Below the pieces are notes generated by a model. That model saw nothing but the letters and a program-made list of their open reading frames with translations, did not search any database and was not told the DNA's origin. From the NCBI GenBank assembly GCA_029891385.1, contig CM057228.1:19430309-19494308 (forward strand): a stretch of 64,000 bases of DNA. Direction: 5' to 3'. This DNA comes from Erythroxylum novogranatense (lineage: Eukaryota; Streptophyta; Magnoliopsida; Malpighiales; Erythroxylaceae). A program made the translations under genes and the position numbers. Positions 22,688-34,214 of the stretch are shown here, one piece after another; position 1 is the first letter of the stretch, and each line of letters starts with the position of its first letter.

Positions 22688-24167
22688 ATGTCTATTGATA
22701 GAAGGCTATCGTATAAGCATCGACGAAGTGACAATCCAGATTTAGATTCAGAGGTACTAAATTACTAACCAATGAGGATATGAGTAAGGCTTGATACTGA
22801 TCTGACAAGCTAGCCCTTTTTTTTTTTTTTTAATTCTTAACATGCCAAAGCATAAATCCCCTTATTCTAGTGCAATCATCAGATTGCGTTGTAATATTAG
22901 TCTGAACATATACTTCGAACTATGGAATTATATCCATGTAGAGAATGAACTCATGCTTCTTGTACAACAACCTCTAGGTTGGCCAACTGAGAGCTGCTCT
23001 TGAACCTCTATCTGGACGCAACTTGAAATATTGCACCGACTCATGCCTGAGGAGATACTTGGAGGCTCGGAACTGGAATATTGACAAGGCCAAAGTAATG
23101 ATTGAAGCTACACTCATTTGGAGGGCAACCTTCAAACCTGAAGAAATTCGTTGGGTGCGATATGCTTTTATGTATCATCTGTTTTCCACCGACTCTTGTT
23201 GATTTTAATCTAGTTATTTACACATCTGCCGTGTCCAGAGTGAAGTCGCACATAAAGGTAAGACAGGCAAAGTCTCGAGGGCCAACTTTAAGGACAAATT
23301 TGGGAGGACTGTGCTTATTTTGAGACCAGGAGTTCAGGTCTCTGAACTGTATATCTTGATTTCATAACCATTATCTCTATGTTCAGTGCGGTTTTGTTCC
23401 TGGATTGAACTTTGGTTTTGTTTTTCTTGTTATACAATTCCTAGAACACGGCATGGACAGAAGATGGTATCCGCCATTTGGTTTATCTGATTGAAAATAG
23501 TATCCTAAACCTTTCTGAGGGGCAAGAACAGATGTCATGGTTGATAGACTTCACAGGGTGGACCTTTGGAGGCAATCTCCCTATCAAAATAGCTCGCGAG
23601 GCCACTAAAATTTTACAGAATCATTACCCTCAGAGGCTTGCCGTTGCGTTTATATATAATCCGCCTAGATTTTTTGAGGGAATATGGAAGGTAAACAACT
23701 AGCCCTGATCTTTTATATGTCAGGAAGCAATAGACATATCAACAAATTTCTTGCCATTAGGTCTAATTTGGAATTCCCAAATTCTAAACCATGTTGTTTA
23801 TCTAATGTTTGCCTGTCCATTTAACTTTTCTCCTATTTTAACTTGTAATAATAGTGATGCAAGAAATGAATTCCATTTGCAGGCAGTGAAGTTTCTCCTG
23901 GACACGAAGACCTCCCAGAAAGTGAAGTTTGTGTACCCAGACAATCAACATAGTTTGGAACTCATGAAATCTTTCTTTGACGAGAACAATCTGCCATGCG
24001 AATTTGGTGGAAAGGCCACATTGGGGTACGACTACGAGGAGTTCTCAAGGTTAATGATTCAGGACGATATAAAAACTGTAAAGTTCTGGGGAATTGACGA
24101 GAAGCGGAGCCCCACCAATAGTGACCATTTAGGTTCTGAGTTGAAGGACAAGATGTTGCAGAGTTAA
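22688..24167 (+). CDS. SEC14-like / CRAL-TRIO lipid-transfer protein, paralogue 1
   Basis: Coding exons 22688-22753, 22978-23154, 23239-23337, 23445-23690 and 23883-24167 all join in phase 0 at GT-AG sites and give 290 aa. Residues 1-22 are a basic, variable leader. Residues about 23-81 form the CRAL-TRIO N-terminal helical region (LKYCTDSCLRRYLEARNW). Residues about 95-270 form the lipid-binding fold, with EQMSWLIDFTGW, ILQNHYPQRLAVAFIYNPPR and the closing EFGGKA motif. Family members bind and exchange phosphoinositides or other lipids at membranes; this plant group is short, without GOLD or nodulin tails. The C-terminus (NSDHLGSELKDKMLQS) differs from paralogue 2. No lesion is seen. Confidence 0.92.
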
Positions 24168-24169
24168 CC

Positions 24170-24724
24170 ATGTTACATAACTCAAATACATGGGCAATTT
24201 AGCGAAGTCTATATCAACTCACCACTTTGTTTCTTTATTTCGTACACATATAGAAGATATATCTTACACATCAATGCTATATTTTGATTTCAAACAGATA
24301 AAAAATGACAGAAAACAAATGGCAATCTTACTGTATCACCCTTCTTTTGTTTAACATCTTATGTTTATCTAGGTTTTGTTTTCTTCAAGGTTCATCACTT
24401 GTTGGGTTGCTGCTATTGGCTAAGGGCTCACCAAGTACCAAATCTCCATTTAAGGTAATATAGAATGATAAGTGAAATTAGTGAGCCACTGATCTTCAAA
24501 CTAGTCAACTGTGGAACTTGTTTGATTAAGATCATTTTCAATCCATCTTAATCAGTTGGCCTTAACTCGACCTATACTTGTCTTTTTCTAATTTATAGAT
24601 TAGGATAGGGATTACAATGATAATTAATGGCATTTCAGTCACGAAGGTTTTCAACCTAAAAGGTAGGTTACAAGTGAAACAAAAGTGATTTCCTACCCTT
24701 TTTCACGCCCTCAGATTTTCTATC
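24170..24724. other. 3' flank of SEC14-like gene 1
   Basis: Likely 3' UTR followed by unique spacer. No separate gene is seen. A poly(A) site cannot be assigned with confidence. Confidence 0.4.
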
Positions 24725-24846
24725 TCCTCTGTCCTATTTTAATCCTATTTTATTTCATCTCAATCATATATTTATATAGGACTCATATAAATAAATAGTT
24801 AAAATAAAATGAAGTAGAATTAGAACAAGATAAAAAGTACAGAGGA
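24725..24846. mobile_element. Stowaway-like MITE
   Basis: TCCTCTGTCCTATTTT at the left and the reverse complement of the right end, TCCTCTGTACTTTTT, form terminal inverted repeats, and the interior folds back (TATTTTATTTCAT against ATAAAATGAAGTA). The termini resemble the CTCCCTCTGT-type ends of Tc1/mariner-derived Stowaway elements. A clean TA duplication is not seen. Confidence 0.5.
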
Positions 24847-25297
24847 CCATGTCTTCCTTTCATGGCACATCCAAAACCTTTATACTAACTGGACGATTGG
24901 GTTAACTATCGTCTGGGGAATCTATATTAACCAGAGAAAGAAATAACAGGCATAATAAAGCACCGCGATGATGAGATTGTGTGAAAGGACTTTTTTTGGC
25001 CTTTGAGTGTAAAGTTAGGCATGCTTGAGTTGACAAAAGATCAGGCATCTTTCAACAGGGACCCAGTGATAGTATTTATTGAATTTTTATAATGATAAGC
25101 AAACAAAAGACAAAAGATAGAACAACCCAACAACCTCGAGTCTTATTAACCATTTGCAAAATCATTCCATTCATTAAATTTCTCAATATCAAACTTGTGA
25201 AGAGTAAATTCTTATTGCACAAACAGCAGCAATACGAATAAAATAAACAAAACAAAAAATACCCAATTAATGTAGTTTAACCGATATGCGACTTAGT

Positions 25298-28200
25298 CAG
25301 GGACGGAGCCAGACTCAATTCTAAGGAGAGAGCCGGGGGCCAACATTTAAATGCAAAAAAATAATACAATTATATAATATTATTAATAAATAATCAAAAT
25401 GCAACACGCCGTTCTTTTAGATCACGAAAATCATCTATCAATAAATATATACTAACCGTTTCAACAATTTCTCTTTCAATAAACACTAATAAACAATCAG
25501 AGAGATATTCATCTTCCATCTTATTACGAAATCTCGTCTTCACAATTTTCATAGCTGAAAATGATCGCTCCGTTGTAGCAGTAAAAACTGGGAGAGTGAG
25601 AATCAAAGTAACCACTCTATAAACAAGGGAGAAATTTTCTGATTTTCTAGTTTTCACCAACCATTGGCACAAATCAGAAATGGTTACCAAGTTTTCAAAT
25701 TCTGGAACTTGTGTTGCATGATTAAAGTGCTCAAATTGTATCCTCAACTGTAGCATGCCATACTCTGCAAAATCCTGTGGGTAGAATTTTTGTACTAACT
25801 TGCAAATATCATCAACCCTGAATGACCTACGGATCTCCTTTGGGTCTAAAGCTGAACTGAGAATAAGGAGCTCTACCGTGTGGTCATTGAACTTATTGTT
25901 CAATTCCTGCAATTGAGAATCAATCACTGCATTGAAAATGTCAAATTTATAATGATGTTCTAATAAAATTTCATCTTGTTGATGACGAGCCCTTCCTCTT
26001 CTAGCAACATAAAGAGCATTCAAATCTAGCACGGGTATATTAACCTTTTCACAAAAATATTTCACTTCTAAAAGCAATTCTTCCCACCCTTCATCTCTCA
26101 AATTCTGGATAAGTGACTTTGTGGACGAAACTAAGTGCATTGCATTCAGTATGTCTTGAGATTTGAGTTGTAAAGCTTGACAAAGTGAGTTAGAATCTCC
26201 AAAATCTTTCTCATGAGATGCAAAATAAAAACAAATTCAAAAGAGATTAGTGCCTCATATGCTGCATCTGCTTCTCCACGTTGAGCCGATGTAGCTCCAT
26301 CTTCAATAATATTCAATAAAACCTCACAAGTAGCACTAAACATGTTTATCAAACTGGAAACAGATTTCAAATAAGAACTCCAACGAGTGTCTCCTACTCT
26401 TTGTAAAGTGCCAATCTGATTCAAGCCTTTTCCACTCCTCAAGTTCATTAACAGCAAGTAAATGAGCAATATTTTCAGCATGAGCAGCTTTCAGTTAGTC
26501 GTTGCATTTACATGATGCCCCAACAATAATAACAATACAATTTAATTTTGTAAAAAAATGATGAATCGAGATAACTTCCTTCGATGCTGCAACTAAAGCC
26601 AATTGCAGCCTATGTGCTATACAATAAACATAGTAAGCATAAGAGCACTCCTTTAAAATTAGAGCTTGCAATCCATTCCATTCTCCTCTCATATTACTTG
26701 CACCATCATAGCCTTGTCCTTTAATGTTTTGAACATCAAGATTATGATGTAATAAAACTGAGAAAATTTCCTCTTTTAATGTCAATGCAGCAGTATCTTT
26801 AACATGAACTAACCCAAAGAATCGTTCTCGCACAAGACCTTTTTTATCAACAAATCTCAAGACAATAGACATTTGCTCCTTCTAAGACTCATCCTGAGCT
26901 TCATCAACAATTATACAAAATTTACAATCACCAATTTCTTCACGGATATATAACATTCTTCACTTTGATTCCCAAGACATGTAAAATATCCTTTTGCACT
27001 TGTGGTGATGTATATGAGGCATTCAAGGGAGCTTTTTTCACAACTTCTGCTACTTTTTCATTATAAGAGGATATGAAATTTAATAATTCAAGAAAATTTT
27101 CACGATTCGTTGATGTTGCACTCTCATCATTACCTCTGAAAGCACATCCTTGACATGCAAGCCATCTAGCAACTTCAATTGAAGCTTTTAATTGAAGTCT
27201 GTTATCTGCAATTTGTTGAGATGTAAACCTTTCAAACCTTTGCACTATATGTGATGGTTGATTCATGAGATCTATGCAAGCTCTCTCGACTTTTCGATGA
27301 CAAGATGTGAGATCCTTTCCAATATGTGCCAAAATGCACGCTTTTACCATCTCACTTTTTCCAAGAGCGAAATCCATGAGCGAGAAATGCTTCACATCTA
27401 GAAGGTCCATTTGTGCAGAAAACAAATAACATGGCAAACAAAATGCAGCATCTTTAGCAGGTGAATATTCCAACCAAGACGGGAATAGTTTGAACCATGA
27501 TGATTGGAAGCTACATGAGTGCTTTTCATTAGATTTTGGATATGTTGAAAGCAAATCTTGATATGGACCAGCTTTAATATAAGCTCTTCTAACTTCATCA
27601 CGTTGATCAACAACATATTCACATATTTGTCGTCTTAAGCCGGGATCACGCTCTAGGAAATTAATATCAAAAGTTGCATTGGCTTCAACTCTTAAAGCTT
27701 TGGTAGGACGATCCTCAAATGGCTCAGAAGGTTTATAATTAGAGATCGATTCTTGTTCTTGAGTTGCATCAAAACTTTCTGTAATCTTTCTTTTAAAAAA
27801 GGCATGAATTTTGGTGTCTTTCAACATGATATCTATCATAAAAATAAGAATACTACATGAATTTATTTGTTCAAAATACTGTAAATACATACATTTTCTA
27901 ATATCTATAATGAAATAACATACAAACTATGAGACACATTTAAACAAATGAACACTAAAATTTAAATAATAACAGACATAACACATAAGCCACTGCCTAG
28001 GCTCGCTAGGAGCCACCACCCAGGCTCACTGGTATACGTACCTTAAATAACTTGAATCTTGAGATGGTGAAATTAGCTTCTCATTGTTCTCAAGTCTTAA
28101 TCATCAATCAATATCCTAATTCCTACATACCAATAAGGCAATAACCCAATCAGTAATCACAAAAAAAAAAAATTATGAATCAATCAATTCTGGTTTATGC

Positions 28201-28530
28201 TTCTTTTGAGCTGGATAATGATGCCTTTAAGATTCATCTATTTAAATTTACTCAAGGTGAAGTTATCAAAAATTTTACCATGAGATACACTTGGGTGGGT
28301 GGACCATGAGATGACCCAGATGGAGCCTGGAGGGTGGAGGCGTTTTCAATCTGGCGAAGAAGGGCTGTGCGTGCAGAGTTGAAGAGAAGAGAAGATAGGG
28401 ATTTTTTTATAAAAGGGGGCCATTTATATTTGTAATTTTAAAAATTTTAATTATATAAGTAATTTTTTTAAAAAAAAATTTGAAAGGCGGGCCCATGACC
28501 CCCCTCTCCTATAACATGACTCCGTCCCTG
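25298..28530 (-). mobile_element. Nearly complete hAT transposon, 3.2 kb
   Basis: The ends are CAGGGACGGAGCCA (25298) and, reverse-complemented, CAGGGACGGAGTCA (to 28530). The 8-bp flanks GACTTAGT (25290-25297) and GACCTAGC (28531-28538) fit a hAT target-site duplication with two later changes. The minus strand carries a single transposase gene with a few lesions. It sits between the two SEC14-like paralogues, so it probably inserted after or independently of their duplication. Confidence 0.88.
25394..27827 (-). pseudogene. hAT transposase (TTF zinc finger, DUF4371, hATC), disabled
   Basis: The start chosen is the ATG at 27825-27827 (MLKDTKIHAFFKRK). Domains in order: a TTF-type zinc-binding segment (FPSWLEYSPAKDAAFCLPCY, about 27415-27490), the DUF4371 region (RFTSQQIADNRLQLKASIEV, about 27160-27230, and CKFCIIVDEAQDES, about 26890-26930), GQGYDGASNMRGEWNGLQAL (about 26665-26725), and the hAT dimerisation domain (TATTERSFSAM then RNKMEDE, about 25515-25590). 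The frame is broken by a shift near 26950, an in-frame stop near 26885 (after AQDES), a stop near 26493, and shifts near 26430 and 26185. The full length would be about 810 codons, usual for this group. It is unlikely to be active; the ends could still be mobilised by a related enzyme. Confidence 0.88.
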
Positions 28531-28755
28531 GACCTAGCCCGCAAGAGTCAAGACCACGCTCGAGGAAATAGATTTATTTTATTAATGTGAGAAACACAAT
28601 ATGAAGTATGGACTTTACAACTACTTACACAATCTTGAATTGAGATATTTTTAAAATATTTTTTTTAAAAATTTAATGTATAAAATATATTTTTTTAATT
28701 GAGTTGAAGTTTAGATTACTCAATCTTCCTTAGGCCTAATTCTTCCAAACAAAAC

Positions 28756-28981
28756 ATTTTTTTTGTTACTCGCGAGATGTTTTAGGAGGATCCCAATAAT
28801 GAAAAGACATCTTTAAGCCATTCACATCCAGACTAATCTCTGCTCGAGCCGAGTAGGTCCCTTGCGAGAGACAAAATTCTGACCCTAATTTTTAAACGAC
28901 TGCATACATGATGACGGTTCGAATCCGTGATCTCACTTAAACTAGAAAATTCTTTACCAACTCACCTGCGCTATAAGGTTT
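28756..28981 (-). repeat. Complete tRNA-derived SINE with target duplication
   Basis: On the minus strand the head reads TAGCGCAGGTGAGTTGG (A-box region) and GGATTCGAACCGTC (B-box region). The body carries ATTAGTCTGGATGTGAATGG. The tail ends in an A8 run, seen as T8 at about 28757 on the + strand. AAACAAAAC occurs on both sides (28747-28755 and 28982-28990), a 9-bp target-site duplication. Confidence 0.75.
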
Positions 28982-29206
28982 AAACAAAACGTTATTGTTT
29001 TGTTTAAAAAAATTAGGTCTCAATTTGATATGAGTCTGATTTGACTCAAAAATCGGTCTATTAAAAATTCATGAATTTAGGCCTATTAGATTCTTTAACA
29101 AGTTATTTATATTAGAGGATTATTTTGTTTTTGCAAATGTCTAATGTCAATAAACTCTTAATTCTACTAAAATTAAGGACACATCTAAGAGTAAGAAAAA
29201 ATATAT

Positions 29207-30626
29207 GGGGGCGCTTGGTTCATAGAGGAGAATGAGAATGAGAATAAGAATGAATATAGTGAGGAATAGGAATGGATATAATCATTATAATGAAGATAGT
29301 TGGTTAAGATGAAGGAATGATTACCATTACCATTGATGGTGGTTGGTTTGTTAAAAATGTTAAGAAATAAAAATTTGTTAAAATTTTGTTTTATAGCAAA
29401 TTTTAAATATATTTTAAATAATTATTTTAATTTATACACCCTAATTATAATGACAAAATATTTAAAATAAAGTATATTGTGATTTTTCCTTTTCAATAGC
29501 TCTTGAAGAAAAAATACTATAGTATTTTCTTGCATCAACATATCATTAATTACATAATATCTTTAAAATATAGATTAATCATTCAAAATATTGTACAATT
29601 TATCGACACAACTATAATATCCACCATTTCATTACTACAGTAAAATCAAGTAACATAGTTTAATACAATTTACATTCATCGATAATACGAATGAAGTTAT
29701 ATTTTAAGTAATTAATGAATAATATTTTAATTAATTACATTGTAATTAATTAATTAATTATATTTAAATTAATTAATTAATTAGTATATTTTAATTAGAT
29801 TTTAATTAATCATGTAATTAATTATATTTCAATTAATTAATTAATATATTTTAATTAGATTTTAATTAATCATGTAATTAATTATATTTCAATTAATTAA
29901 TTAATTAATATATTTTAATTAGATTTTAATTAATCATGTAATTAATTATATTTTACTTAATTAATTAATTATTTGAATTAATTAATTAAATTTTATGTTG
30001 ATTAATTATTTTAATTAATTAATTAATTAATTGTAATTAATTAAAATATAATTAATTATAATGAATAAATTAATTTAATTTATTGTAATTAACTAATTAA
30101 TTAATTATATTTTAATTAATTAATTATATTTTAATTTCATATTAATTAATCATGTAATTAATTGTATTTTAATTAATCATGTAATTAATTGTATTTTAAT
30201 TAACTAATTAGATTTTAATTATACTTTAATTAATTAATTATATTTCAATTAATTAATGAGATTTTATGTTGATTAATTATTTTAATTAATTAATTAATTA
30301 CATTTTGTAATTATTTTAATTAATTAATTAATTAGCTTTTATCTTAATTAATTAAAGTTATTAATTAATTATATTTTATATTTTAATTAAATCTATTTTA
30401 ATTAGTTACATTTTAATTATATTTAATTCAAAATATTTAATTCAAAATTTAAAGAAAATAATATTGGTAGGAATCAAACCCATTCCTTCCATATATGGGG
30501 GGTATGGACCATTACCCTAAACTTGAGTATGAAAAAACTATTCAATCAATCATAATAATCAACCAACCACTACCTTTCATTCCATTCCCATTAATTTGTT
30601 CCCGTACCCCTTAACCAAGCATCCCC
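29207..30626. mobile_element. Tourist/Harbinger-like element filled with TTAATTAA repeats
   Basis: The left end GGGGGCGCTTGGTT and the reverse complement of the right end, GGGGATGCTTGGTT, form the inverted termini. Next to both lie GGAATG-rich subterminal segments in opposite orientation. Flanking bases are TAT and TAA, close to a 3-bp TWA duplication. The interior (about 29690-30420) is a long (TTAA)/(ATTA) simple repeat with longer recurring units such as ATATTTTAATTAGATTTTAA at 29787, 29848 and 29909. No coding sequence. Confidence 0.6.
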
Positions 30627-30629
30627 TAA

Positions 30630-30850
30630 GTTATACAAACTATAATGACTTGTATCACTAATACTCTTCTGTTCCTAATTTAAGTGTCTGAAAAGTAAGA
30701 GAAACGAAAAACTGGTCACTGTCTTTTCGTTTCTAGAACATGGAAGGTACTTAGAAGTCGGAAAACATACACCGTAAAATTTCTTTTCCCTTCTGTTTTT
30801 TTTTTTAATTTGTTATTATTTGATATAAACTATCATGGTCCCAAATAAAT
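30630..30850. other. Spacer
   Basis: No feature seen. Confidence 0.4.
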
Positions 30851-31055
30851 AGTGTTTCCAGTACACATAAATTTATGGAATATGGTCCAATTTAAAATAG
30901 CGTTTCCACCACTTTTAAATTTAAGGAATCTGGTCCACAAGGGAGACTGGCTGTCTGAATTCATGGCCAATACTATTAGAAATTCAAAAATGATGACTGT
31001 AGAATTACAAAGGCCATTAGAATTCAAAAATGGTGGCTGTAGAACTACAAAGACA
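30851..31055 (+). repeat. Two adjacent short tandem duplications
   Basis: A 39-base unit with GTTTCCA and AAATTTAtGGAATaTGGTCCA occurs at 30851 and 30899 (period 48). A 40-base unit with ATTAGAA/ATTCAAAAATG and TGTAGAAtTACAAAG occurs at 30975 and 31016 (period 41). Confidence 0.75.
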
Positions 31056-31107
31056 ATTGTAATGATTTTCGTGCCGTATTGTGGTACGGATTTAAATACT
31101 AACTAGT

Positions 31108-31138
31108 ACTGGACAATATAAGCTATATATTGTCCAGT
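31108..31138. other. Perfect 13-bp inverted repeat
   Basis: ACTGGACAATATA (31108-31120) and TATATTGTCCAGT (31126-31138) are exact reverse complements around AGCTA. No gene adjoins it; it could be a foldback remnant. Confidence 0.85.
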
Positions 31139-31678
31139 ATCGAATTAGAAAAAAAAGAGGGACATTTGGCCTCAAATTTTGTATTTTTAAAAATTGTTAA
31201 TATATATAACAATATTTTATTATTAATAATAATTACATATTAAGATAAAAATATATATTTTATTATTGAAAAGTAAATATTAAGATAGAAATTATGTTTT
31301 ATTATTGAAAATAGTTATTCTTTTATTTAATATTTTAATGTAATTATTATTTTAATTTTATATTTCTATCATGATAAAATATTTTTCATATTAATTGTAT
31401 TTATTAATTATCGTAAAATATATGAAAATAATATTAAGAAAATAAATAAATTATTAATATTTTAAATTTATATTATTGTGATTTTTGAGACATGTTAGTT
31501 TAGATTATAAAGGATTATTTTGCAATTTTAAAAGTTAGGGATTATTTTATAAATTTAAAAGTTGCCCAAAATAATATCTGAAATTGACTGGTACAATATC
31601 TTAGTAAAATTTAATCCAACATTAAATTTGGTATGATATTTGTAACATTGATATGCAACACATTTACTTTCCAATGCC
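31139..31678. other. AT-rich spacer
   Basis: No gene seen. Confidence 0.4.
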
Positions 31679-31690
31679 ATGAATACAATT

Positions 31691-32910
31691 CAAAGGTCGA
31701 TGCATTGGCCTCTCGTCTTCATGTTGAAAGTGTAGGGGATGCTTGGTTTTGACGTTGGGTTTGAATCAATCAATATGAGTCTCCACCAAGGATCGGCATT
31801 AAACTCTTTGTTGTTCACGTTAATGTTAGATGAGATTACCAAACATTTTCAAGGAAAGGTACCTTGGTGTATGTTATTTACGGATTATATTGTCCTCGTG
31901 GATGAGACCAAGGAAAGAGTCAATGTCAAGTTAAACTTATGGAGAGAAGCGTTAGAATCAAAAGGTTTTAAGATGAGCAGGTCTAAGACTGAGTATTTAG
32001 GATGTAACTTTTCAGGAAACCAAGTGGAGCATGAGGTGGCAGTTGCAATTGGTACCGACGTCATACCACAGAGGACGAGTATCTCGGGTCTGTCATTCAA
32101 AGTGATGGTAATATCGATGTTGATATAGTACATCGTATTAGATCAGGTTGGACCAAATGACGAAGTATATCAGGGGTTTTATGGGACAAGAAGATTCCTT
32201 TAAAACTTAAGGGGAAGTTTTATAAAACGGTGATTCGTCCAACCATGTTATATGGAGCGAAGTGTTGGCTTACTAAACGGAGGCATATAAGACAGTTGTT
32301 GGTTGCAGAAATACGTATGCTTAGGTGGATATGCGTTTTTTCTAGAAAAGATAAAGTTAGGAACGAGGTGGTGAGAGAGAGACTACGGGTAGCCAGTTTT
32401 GCAGACAAGTTGAAAGGGACTAGGGTTCGGTGATATGGGCATGTGCGGAAGAGGTCATCCAATGCTCCGGTACGGAGCTGTGAGGGCATAACATTTCGTG
32501 AATATAAGAGGAAGAGAGGAAGGTCGTACAAGAATTGGCAGGAAGTGATTAAGGCGGATATGTCAGAGTTAGCCCTTAGTGAGGTAGTTGCTTAGTGTAG
32601 ACAAGTTTGGCGTGAACGGATAAAGGTAAAGGATTACTTGTTCCAGTTACCCAATCCCCTTACTTGGTGAGTGACAAAGAGAGATGGACTTTATATAATA
32701 CTAGGTTCTCGCAGATTTATCTTCCTTCAGGTATTCCCCATCTTTTTTCCTTTTTACTGTTTTTTGTATATCACATCATTCTTATATTGTCTCATTTACA
32801 TGCGAGTTCTTTGAAATGTTCTCTCTATGTAGAGGTAGGGTAGTATTATCAGACTCCCAGGATCATATCCTCGCTTATCATGGATTTGGTGAGTGATGAT
32901 GATGATGATG
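31691..32910 (+). mobile_element. 5'-truncated RTE-type LINE with 12-bp target duplication
   Basis: ATGAATACAATT occurs at 31679-31690 and again at 32911-32922, directly flanking the insertion. The 3' end is a (GAT)n run (about 32893-32912), the usual tail of plant RTE LINEs. The insert contains only the C-terminal part of the reverse transcriptase region, as expected from incomplete target-primed reverse transcription. Confidence 0.85.
31739..32670 (+). pseudogene. LINE reverse transcriptase, C-terminal part, broken
   Basis: Reading begins around MSLHQGSALNSLLFTLMLDE and continues to PWCMLFTDYIVLVDET, where the catalytic FADD motif is changed to FTDY. Later segments are NLWREALESKGFKMSRSKTE, then after a frame change IRPTMLYGAKCWLTKRRHIR, EIRMLRWICVFSRKDKVRNE, and a tail with WQEVIKADMSELALS. 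Several shifts and stops (near 32095, 32158, 32431, 32595) break it. This order is that of plant RTE/LINE polymerases. Confidence 0.85.
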
Positions 32911-32922
32911 ATGAATACAATT

Positions 32923-33395
32923 GCTTAATTTTATATTATGATTATAGGATAAATGTTGTTATGCCAGTGACATACATTTTCTTTTAATTAATTATATTTT
33001 AACAATTAAATATAGTTAATTAAAATATATTAAAATTGGTATAAAATAAAATTTTAACATATTTTTATTTTTAAAATTTTAACAAAATTTTATTTTTTAA
33101 ATATTTTAATAAATCAACCATAATAATAATTAATTATTTATCTTAGCGATTATCATAATTATAATAATTATATCAATTTTTATTTATTATATTCATCTCC
33201 ATTCATATATGAACCAACCGCGCAATTACACTTATTATGTTATTGATGCAATTTAATAATTATTAAAAAGTCTTGTTTTTATCATTTTCTAATTTGTATC
33301 GTAACTCTTCTCGCTCAATTTTACCGATTAAATATACTGAAATAATAATATTGTATAATATAATAATTCCCATATTTATGACTAGCCAAAGCTCT
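32923..33395. other. AT-rich spacer, presumed upstream region of SEC14-like gene 2
   Basis: No gene. A TATA-like GTATAATATAATA lies near 33354. Confidence 0.4.
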
Positions 33396-33486
33396 CTTGG
33401 ATAGTTGGCAGAAAAGCAGTTGTCTCAAGAAACTTCTCTCCATTCTCTCCGCTGCTTCTGCCTTTTGGTCAGCTTTGGCAGTCTAG
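33396..33486 (+). promoter_or_regulatory. Non-coding first exon of SEC14-like gene 2 (proposed)
   Basis: A CT-rich leader ends at TCTAG|GTATATC (33486/33487). The acceptor TTTTACAG at 34155 begins the exon that holds the start codon. A 5'-UTR intron of about 670 bases is inferred by analogy with paralogue 1. The transcription start is not defined. Confidence 0.45.
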
Positions 33487-34214
33487 GTATATCTGCATCT
33501 CGTGTACATTTTTGTTGTTTCCTTTTCTTTTAACAACAAAATAAAAGGGTAAGAACATTTAAACTAAAAGTATAGCCTGGATCTGTCGACTCGGGACTAA
33601 GGAGCTTCTTCTGCATCTTTTGTTTAAGAGTAGCTGAAGCTGCAAACACTGGTTTAGTTTGAAGGAGCTGATGGGTTCATTTTAGACTTCATCACCTATA
33701 TGCCCTGTCATTAGCTGTCTGCTTCTTTCAGGTTTTTATTTTATCTGTCCTTCAGTTTTGTTTCCAGAACTAAATGTAAAAAGAAAAAAAAAACAAATGG
33801 TCCTTGATACTTGGTCAGACATCAGGATTCCTAGAGTCCTGGACTTTTCTGTCATGACTCTGTACCTCAGAAAGATTACTTTTTAATCAGTAATTTCGTT
33901 GTGTTCATGTTTGTTCTTAGTTATGGAGGTAAAGAATTTCATGTTCTTGGGCCAATAGTTCTGCTGTCTGAGTCATTTAATTTTTGTACTGGAACAGTAA
34001 ACACAAATAAGATAGGGCTTTGCATGCGGGCATTTGCAATCTGGCAGATTTTTTTGGGAGGGATCGTCTGTCTTTCCGTTGCTTTTTAGCTCTTTCAATA
34101 CATCTGCTTGTAATGATTTCAACTTATGAGCTCAATTTTCTCTCTGGTTTTACAGGGTAACAGGTATTTCCTACAAAGCGTCTGAATTTTCCCGTTGACA
34201 AACAGCAGTCAAAC

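Noticed and set aside
23962..24171. Minus-strand frame over SEC14-like gene 1, exon 5
   Set aside because: Shadow of the real exon; same for 35588-35794 over paralogue 2.
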